This document shows, in pieces, positions 59,607 to 64,000 of a DNA stretch of 64,000 nt. The translations under genes were made by a program, and so were the position numbers. The notes beneath the pieces are model-generated. The model did no database searches and was not told the DNA's origin. It saw only the letters and a list, made by a program, of their open reading frames with translations. This DNA is from an uncultured Clostridia bacterium (lineage in GTDB: Bacteria > Bacillota > Clostridia > Oscillospirales > Ruminococcaceae). Position 1 is the stretch's first letter, and each line of letters opens with the position of its first letter. The stretch is taken from positions 1-64,000 of the forward strand of contig CALXHI010000001.1 of assembly GCA_944388075.1 (NCBI GenBank), read 5' to 3'.

Positions 59607-60205
59607 TCTGTGACAAACCAGCCGTTTTCCTGTGCTCGTCGAATCAATTCCATCGCATAATCCCCAAGCACCGTTGAACCGGCATAGACCGGCTGCATAC
59701 GTCCGATGACCTGTTCAGGCTTGATGCGATGCCTTTGCCAGCTCTCGCCCTGCTTGCAGTAGTTCAGCGTCAAGGGCTGAATGCGGTCGAGGGCTGCCGC
59801 AAAGCGTGCTTCGGGCGTACTGCCGGCTTCAAATTCCTCCCAGAGCCTGCGAAAGCGTTCGCTCTGCTCTTTGGGCAGCATACCGAATAACCGCTCGGCG
59901 GCTCGTTGCTCCCGTTCGACTTTGGTCGCATTGCCGGCTGTGTCATAGGCATAGGTATCGCCGGCGTCAATCTCGACAATATCGTGTATCAGCACGGTTT
60001 CTACCACCGTGGCAACGTTCACCGTCTCGTTGGCATATTCCGATAACACCAATGCCAGCATTGCCAAATGCCATGCGTGTTCCGCATCGTTCTCCGCACG
60101 GTCTTCGTGCAAAACTCTGGTCTGACGGCGGATATTCTTCATCTTGTCCAGCTCCACCAGAAACGCCATTTGCTGCGTGAACCGCTCCATTTGTTCCGAA
60201 TTCAT
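59603..60205 (-). CDS. HD-domain phosphohydrolase (YfbR-like)
   Basis: This 200-aa HD-superfamily protein has ENDAEHAWHLAML (His43, His46), IHDIVEIDAGDT (His74-Asp75) and a downstream Asp in ALDRIQPL. That pattern fits YfbR-like 5'-deoxynucleotidases and related HD hydrolases. The substrate is probably a deoxynucleotide monophosphate, by family only. GAAGGAG precedes the ATG at 60205. Its stop codon overlaps that of the response regulator (convergent). Its leader holds a GCCGCACAG/CTGTGCGGT hairpin. Confidence 0.85.
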   Translation of the reverse strand: MNSEQMERFTQQMAFLVELDKMKNIRRQTRVLHEDRAENDAEHAWHLAMLALVLSEYANETVNVATVVETVLIHDIVEIDAGDTYAYDTAGNATKVEREQRAAERLFGMLPKEQSERFRRLWEEFEAGSTPEARFAAALDRIQPLTLNYCKQGESWQRHRIKPEQVIGRMQPVYAGSTVLGDYAMELIRRAQENGWFVTD

Positions 60206-60277
60206 CCCAATATCTCCTTCCGCCAATGCCGCACAGAGAACCTCTCCCTGTGCGGTATTGCAGTATGTGTATATAGT

Positions 60278-60306
60278 ATCATACCACATCTCATGCAAAA
60301 AAGCAA
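60278..60306 (-). promoter_or_regulatory. promoter of the HD gene
   Basis: Minus strand TTGCTT (60301-60306), 17 bp, TATGAT (60278-60283) preceded by TGG. Confidence 0.65.
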
Positions 60307-60385
60307 ATCCATCCGTCAACATTCCGATTTTTGTCACTTTCGAGGGAATTGTTTTATGAGAACATACAAAGTTTCTCGAAATCTC

Positions 60386-60415
60386 TTTACAATAGCAGCA
60401 CGATTCGATTATGAT
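60386..60415 (+). promoter_or_regulatory. possible promoter of the ABC substrate-binding gene
   Basis: TTTACA (60386-60391), 18-bp spacer, TATGAT (60410-60415). It is weaker than the others in the window. Confidence 0.45.
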
Positions 60416-60452
60416 ATCCATATCAATTTCACCGTATCTTGGAGGTAGTCAT

Positions 60453-61286
60453 ATGAAACATTGGAACCGTATTCGCAAGGGCTTTGCTGCACTGCTGTCT
60501 GTGGGTATGCTGCTCAGCTTGGGTGCATGCGGCGGATCGTCCGTTCAGAACGATGAGAAAAATTCTCTCGAAAAGGTCAAGGACAGCGGCAAGCTCATTC
60601 TCGGTCTGGACGCAACCTTTGAGCCGATGGGCTATACCGATGAGAACGACCAAATCGTCGGCTTTGACATCGACCTTGCCGAGGAGGTCTGCAAGCGAAT
60701 GGGCGTGGAACTGGTCAAGCAGCCCATCAACTGGGACACCAAAGAGGAATCCCTCAACGCCGGTAACATCGACTGCATCTGGAACGGTATGTCCGTCAAT
60801 CCGGCTCGTGCGGAGTCGATGAACCTCTCCGAACCCTACATGACCAACAAGATGGTCTTTGTCGTACCGGCGAAGAGCGAGGCAAAATCAATGGACGACC
60901 TCAAAACCGCAAAAATCGGCGTACAGAACGGATCGACCGCACAGGAAATTCTCGAGGCAAGCGAAATTGGCTCGACTATTACCGTACAGGCACTTGCAAC
61001 CAATGTTGAGGCATTGCAGCAGATGGATTTGGAACTGGTCGATGCCGTGTTCATGGACTCTGTGGTTGCGGAGTACAAGATTACGGCAGATGCCAAGGAC
61101 TGGCTGATCCTGCCCGACGGCTTGCAGGAAGAGTCCTATGCCATCGGCTTCCGCAAGGCAGATCAAGAGCTGCGGGACGAGGTGCAGCGTATCCTCAGCG
61201 AAATGAAAGCAGACGGCACGGTTGCCAAAATCAGCACGGAATGGTTCGGCGATGACGTCACCTGCATTCCCGACCCGAAATCCTGA
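60453..61286 (+). CDS. polar amino-acid ABC transporter, substrate-binding lipoprotein
   Basis: This 277-aa solute-binding protein of the SBP_bac_3 type has a signal peptide with lipobox LSLGAC (Cys26). GKLILGLDATFEPMGYTDEND opens the ligand domain, and GFDIDLAEEVCKRMG and the DCIWNGMSV segment are typical of cystine/glutamine-type binders. GGAGGT precedes the ATG at 60453. It belongs with the permease and ATPase genes but is separated from them by a repeat element, a terminator and a new promoter. Confidence 0.92.
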   Translation: MKHWNRIRKGFAALLSVGMLLSLGACGGSSVQNDEKNSLEKVKDSGKLILGLDATFEPMGYTDENDQIVGFDIDLAEEVCKRMGVELVKQPINWDTKEESLNAGNIDCIWNGMSVNPARAESMNLSEPYMTNKMVFVVPAKSEAKSMDDLKTAKIGVQNGSTAQEILEASEIGSTITVQALATNVEALQQMDLELVDAVFMDSVVAEYKITADAKDWLILPDGLQEESYAIGFRKADQELRDEVQRILSEMKADGTVAKISTEWFGDDVTCIPDPKS

Positions 61287-61306
61287 TTGTTTTATTGCAA
61301 TATTTT

Positions 61307-61478
61307 AGGCAACACCGCACAAAGATTGTGCGTCAGATGCACAGCCGTTTTTTGTCAGATGAAACAAAAAGCGTAGGGAATACTCTGTGTATTTCCGAGC
61401 ATTTTTGTGAAATATGGCGGAAAAAGCGCAAGCAGATGGCGTGCAAAGCCGTCAGGCGGTCTTTGTGCAGTGTTGCCT
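61307..61478. mobile_element. MITE-like inverted-repeat element (172 bp)
   Basis: The left end AGGCAACACCGCACAAAG and the right end CTTTGTGCAGTGTTGCCT are inverted repeats with one mismatch over 18 bp. The inside has no coding capacity. The right 33 bp almost match the pduL-end hairpin at 12095-12143, and the left end matches the half copy at 57511. It probably moved with a transposase encoded elsewhere. I cannot identify a clear target-site duplication. It lies between the substrate-binding gene and its permease. Confidence 0.75.
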
Positions 61479-61500
61479 TTACTGCACTATCACAGAAAAG

Positions 61501-61532
61501 AAGCATCCGAGTCTTGCATTCGGATGCTTTTT
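61501..61532 (+). terminator. terminator that contains a -35 box in its loop
   Basis: AGCATCCGA (61502-61510) pairs with TCGGATGCT (61520-61528), followed by TTTTG. The loop and first stem base contain TTGCAT, the -35 of the next promoter. Confidence 0.75.
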
Positions 61533-61542
61533 GTGTTATAAT
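61514..61542 (+). promoter_or_regulatory. promoter of the permease gene
   Basis: TTGCAT (61514-61519), 17-bp spacer, TATAAT (61537-61542) preceded by TGT. The -35 lies within the terminator hairpin. Confidence 0.8.
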
Positions 61543-61588
61543 ATGAGTATATACTCCCCAAAAAATACATATCTCGAAAGGAATCATC

Positions 61589-62293
61589 ATGACTGCGCAA
61601 GAGATCGGAAAAGTTACGCTCATTCTGCTCAATTACCTACTGCCGACCCTCAAAGTATTCGGCTTTACACTGCTCTATGCGATTCCGCTCGGCTTGATTG
61701 TCGCACTGCTGAAAATGTGCAAAATCAAGCTCATTTCCGGCATCGTCAACATCTATATCCTCATCATGCGTGGTACGCCGCTCATGCTGCAGGTCATCGT
61801 CGCCTATTTCGCCATCCCGATGCTGCGGGTCAGCGAGAATACGCCGCAGTTCCTGCGGAATCTGCTCGATGCCGTTCCCGTGCAGGGCGATTCCTATATG
61901 TTCTCGACCATCCTGTTCGCATTCGTCCTCAACTACGCCGCCTATTTCGCCGAAATCTTCCGTGGCGGCATCGAGTCTATCCCCAAGGGACAGTACGAAG
62001 CAGCCGCCTGTTTGGGCTTTACCAAGCTCCAAACCTTCTTCCGCATTATCCTGCCGCAGGTCTTCAAACGGGTGCTGCCTGCCACCACCAACGAAACCAT
62101 TACCCTTGTGAAGGATACCTCCCTTGCCAATGTCGTCGCCTATGCCGAAATCACGCTCAAGGCAAAACAGCAGATGCAGACCTACAGCTCGCTCGTGCCG
62201 CTGTTCATCGCCGGTATCTTCTATTTCATGATTGCCATGCTGATTACCGTGCTGTCGTCCTTCATCGAGAAAAAGCTCAACTACTGTCAATAA
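61589..62293 (+). CDS. polar amino-acid ABC transporter, permease
   Basis: This 234-aa inner-membrane permease of the HisM/HEQRo type has five hydrophobic segments. YILIMRGTPLMLQV near 52-65 is typical, and the EAA loop is YEAAACLGFTKLQTFFRIILPQ (split in the family as EAAxxxG...I.LP). GAAAGGA precedes the ATG. It follows its own promoter and is 12 bp upstream of the ATPase gene. Confidence 0.93.
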   Translation: MTAQEIGKVTLILLNYLLPTLKVFGFTLLYAIPLGLIVALLKMCKIKLISGIVNIYILIMRGTPLMLQVIVAYFAIPMLRVSENTPQFLRNLLDAVPVQGDSYMFSTILFAFVLNYAAYFAEIFRGGIESIPKGQYEAAACLGFTKLQTFFRIILPQVFKRVLPATTNETITLVKDTSLANVVAYAEITLKAKQQMQTYSSLVPLFIAGIFYFMIAMLITVLSSFIEKKLNYCQ

Positions 62294-62305
62294 GGAGGTA
62301 TTCCC

Positions 62306-63067
62306 ATGGCAATGCTCGAGGTTTCCCATATTTCCAAACAATTTGATGATTTGGCGGTGCTGAAGGATATCTCGTTCACCGTCGAGCAAGGCATGGTCGT
62401 TGCGATTATCGGCCCGTCCGGCAGCGGCAAATCGACATTGCTGCGCTGCGTCAATCAGCTCGAACGTGCGGATGGCGGTTCGGTCACCGTCTGCGGTATG
62501 GAAATGTTCCACACCGAAAACAGCAAGGCAGTCTATGCACCGACCAAAACCTTGCAGCAAATTCGCATGAAAATCGGTCTGGTGTTCCAGAGCTTTAACC
62601 TGTTTCCGCATTTCTCCGTCCTGCGCAATATCACCGAAGCACCGATTCATGTTCTCAAGCAGGACGCAGAATCCGCAAAAGCCACTGCAATGCAGCTGCT
62701 TGAGAAAATGGGGCTTGCATCCAAAGCCGATGCCTATCCGTGCGAATTGTCCGGCGGTCAGCAGCAACGAGTTTCGATTGCCCGTGCGCTGGCACTCAAG
62801 CCGGAAATCCTGTTCTTTGATGAGCCAACCTCTGCACTCGACCCCGAACTGACCGGAGAAATTCTCCGTGTCATCAAGGGACTTACCGCAGAGGGGATGA
62901 CGATGGTGATTGTCACGCATGAAATGGCATTTGCCCGGGATGTCGCCGACCACGTCATCTTCATGGAGCAGGGCGTGATTGCCGAAGAAGGTGCGCCGGC
63001 ACAGCTCTTCGGCGAACAGGCAAGCGAACGAACGAAGCAGTTTTTGCAGCGATTTCATGAGAATTGA
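62306..63067 (+). CDS. polar amino-acid ABC transporter, ATP-binding protein
   Basis: This 253-aa ABC ATPase has Walker A GPSGSGKST (near 37-45), Q-loop VFQSFNLFPH, signature LSGGQQQR, Walker B ILFFDEPTSALDP and switch His in VTHEMAFA. It closes with the permease and the substrate-binding lipoprotein into a complete importer. AAGGAGG precedes the ATG. ung follows after 8 bp. Confidence 0.95.
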   Translation: MAMLEVSHISKQFDDLAVLKDISFTVEQGMVVAIIGPSGSGKSTLLRCVNQLERADGGSVTVCGMEMFHTENSKAVYAPTKTLQQIRMKIGLVFQSFNLFPHFSVLRNITEAPIHVLKQDAESAKATAMQLLEKMGLASKADAYPCELSGGQQQRVSIARALALKPEILFFDEPTSALDPELTGEILRVIKGLTAEGMTMVIVTHEMAFARDVADHVIFMEQGVIAEEGAPAQLFGEQASERTKQFLQRFHEN

Positions 63068-63075
63068 GGTGTACC

Positions 63076-63750
63076 ATGGTTCATATCGGCAATGATTGGG
63101 ATGCACTGCTGGCATCCGATTTCGCATCTGATTCCTATCTGCAACTGCGCCAATTCCTCATTCGGGAATACAAAACACAGGCGGTCTACCCTGACATGTA
63201 CGATATCTTCAATGCCCTCAAATATACGCCCTACGCAGAGGTCAAGGCGGTGATTCTTGGGCAAGACCCCTATCACGGACCGGGGCAGGCGCATGGTCTT
63301 AGCTTTTCCGTGCGGCAGGGCATTCAAAAGCCGCCGTCCCTTGTCAATATCTATAAGGAAATCTATGACGACCTCGGCATCGATAACCGAGATCGTTCCG
63401 GCGATCTCACCGCTTGGGCAAAGCAGGGTGTGCTGCTGCTCAATGCCTCGCTGACCGTGCGTGCCGGACAGGCGAACAGCCATCAGGGCATGGGCTGGGA
63501 GGTCCTGACCGATGCCATCATCACGAAGCTCAACGAACGGGAACAGCCGATCGTATTCTTGCTCTGGGGCGGCAAGGCTCGTGCGAAAGCTGCACTGATC
63601 ACCCGCCCGCAGCATTTGATTTTGCAATGCGCACACCCAAGTCCCCTCTCTGCCTACAACGGTTTCTTCGGCTGCCGCCACTTCTCCAAAACCAATGCCT
63701 TCCTCACGGCACACGGCATGCAGCCGATTGATTGGCAAATTCCGAAATAA
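63076..63750 (+). CDS. ung: uracil-DNA glycosylase
   Basis: This 224-aa enzyme removes uracil from DNA. GQDPYHGPGQAHGLSFSV with catalytic Asp64, GVLLLNASLTV, and HPSPLSAYNGFFGCRHFS near the C-terminus are the family-1 motifs. The ATG at 63076 has a weak TGAGGTG upstream. It is 8 bp after the ABC ATPase, so it may be read through from that unit. Confidence 0.96.
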   Translation: MVHIGNDWDALLASDFASDSYLQLRQFLIREYKTQAVYPDMYDIFNALKYTPYAEVKAVILGQDPYHGPGQAHGLSFSVRQGIQKPPSLVNIYKEIYDDLGIDNRDRSGDLTAWAKQGVLLLNASLTVRAGQANSHQGMGWEVLTDAIITKLNEREQPIVFLLWGGKARAKAALITRPQHLILQCAHPSPLSAYNGFFGCRHFSKTNAFLTAHGMQPIDWQIPK

Positions 63751-63763
63751 TGGAGGTTTCAAC

Positions 63764-64000
63764 ATGAAAGCAATCGAAGTATTTAAGCAACGTACTGTCC
63801 TCTCCTTTGAGGTCTTCCCACCGAAACCCACCTCTCCCATCGACACCATCTACCGCACCCTCGAACAGCTTCAGGATCTCCAACCCGATTTCATCAGCGT
63901 AACCTATGGCGCAGGCGGTTCGACACCCGGTGCCTCCACTGCCGATATCGCTGCCGCCATCCAGAATCAGCACGGCATCCTCTCGATGGCACATCTGCCC
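63764..64000 (+). CDS. metF: 5,10-methylenetetrahydrofolate reductase (partial)
   Basis: Only the first 79 codons lie in the window. LSFEVFPPKP (near 13-22) and SVTYGAGGST (near 45-54) are the MetF motifs around the flavin site. The product makes methyl-THF for methionine synthesis, which would connect to the homocysteine released by AhcY elsewhere in the window. GGAGG precedes the ATG at 63764; the 3' end lies beyond the edge. Confidence 0.92.
   Translation, partial: MKAIEVFKQRTVLSFEVFPPKPTSPIDTIYRTLEQLQDLQPDFISVTYGAGGSTPGASTADIAAAIQNQHGILSMAHLP

Overview
The window looks like chromosome from an anaerobic, endospore-lineage Clostridia bacterium of the Ruminococcus/Oscillospiraceae type. The evidence is a complete spoIIIAA-AH operon, spoVS, the Firmicutes block nusB-xseAB-dxs-tlyA-nadK-argR-recN, an oxygen-sensitive ferredoxin-dependent 2-oxoacid oxidoreductase (iorAB), Thr-rich extracytoplasmic linkers, and GGAGG-type ribosome binding sites almost everywhere. 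This placement is inferred from gene content; no rRNA lies in the window. Most genes are moderately GC-rich, but 4.7-7.1 kb is clearly AT-richer.

Layout. 0-4.7 kb: a truncated structured-RNA candidate, ispA, an SDR reductase, a DUF896 protein, tRNA-Leu(TAA) and an ACT-hom operon. 4.8-7.1 kb: an AT-rich dGTPase-like HD gene split by a -1 frame change at a run of seven A. 7.2-11.3 kb (minus): mtaD, punA and ahcY (methylation-cycle salvage), then mntP. 11.5-20.2 kb: pduL, then a run pncB - glycosidase-like - HAD - iorA - iorB - paaK - ACT. 20.4-25.7 kb: a zinc-ribbon protein and spoIIIAA-AH behind a sigma-E-like promoter. 25.8-34.7 kb: an Asp23 protein, nusB, a TsaD paralogue, xseA, xseB, dxs, tlyA, nadK, argR and recN, mostly joined by ATGA overlaps. 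34.8-35.9 kb: rplJ-rplL with a leader and attenuator.

36-45 kb (mostly minus): degV, a membrane XRE regulator, a zinc-ribbon/PASTA pseudokinase, and an operon of two M42 peptidases, a GNAT, a PF06838 PLP enzyme and a membrane protein. 45-50 kb: a Xer-type recombinase, a Thr-rich membrane protein, ymdB, spoVS and a degenerate GGDEF protein. 50-54.6 kb: tRNA-Gly, tRNA-Arg, tRNA-His, an SPFH/zinc-ribbon protein, upp, a lone barstar-like gene and a decayed Na+/alanine symporter. 54.6-64 kb: queA-pyk, a GHL10 lipoprotein, an atypical response regulator, an HD phosphohydrolase, a polar amino-acid ABC transporter interrupted by a MITE-like element, ung and the start of metF.

Themes. Three signalling proteins lack their catalytic or acceptor residues: the pseudokinase, the GGDEF protein and the response regulator. 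A small inverted-repeat element family with GGCAACACCGCAC ends recurs between genes. Of the 27 sigma-A-like promoters listed, 25 have a 17-bp spacer (one has 16, one 18), and 21 carry a TGn extended -10. No CRISPR array, intact insertion sequence or prophage was seen. The strongest candidates for something undescribed are the frameshifted two-part dGTPase and the zinc-ribbon PASTA pseudokinase.
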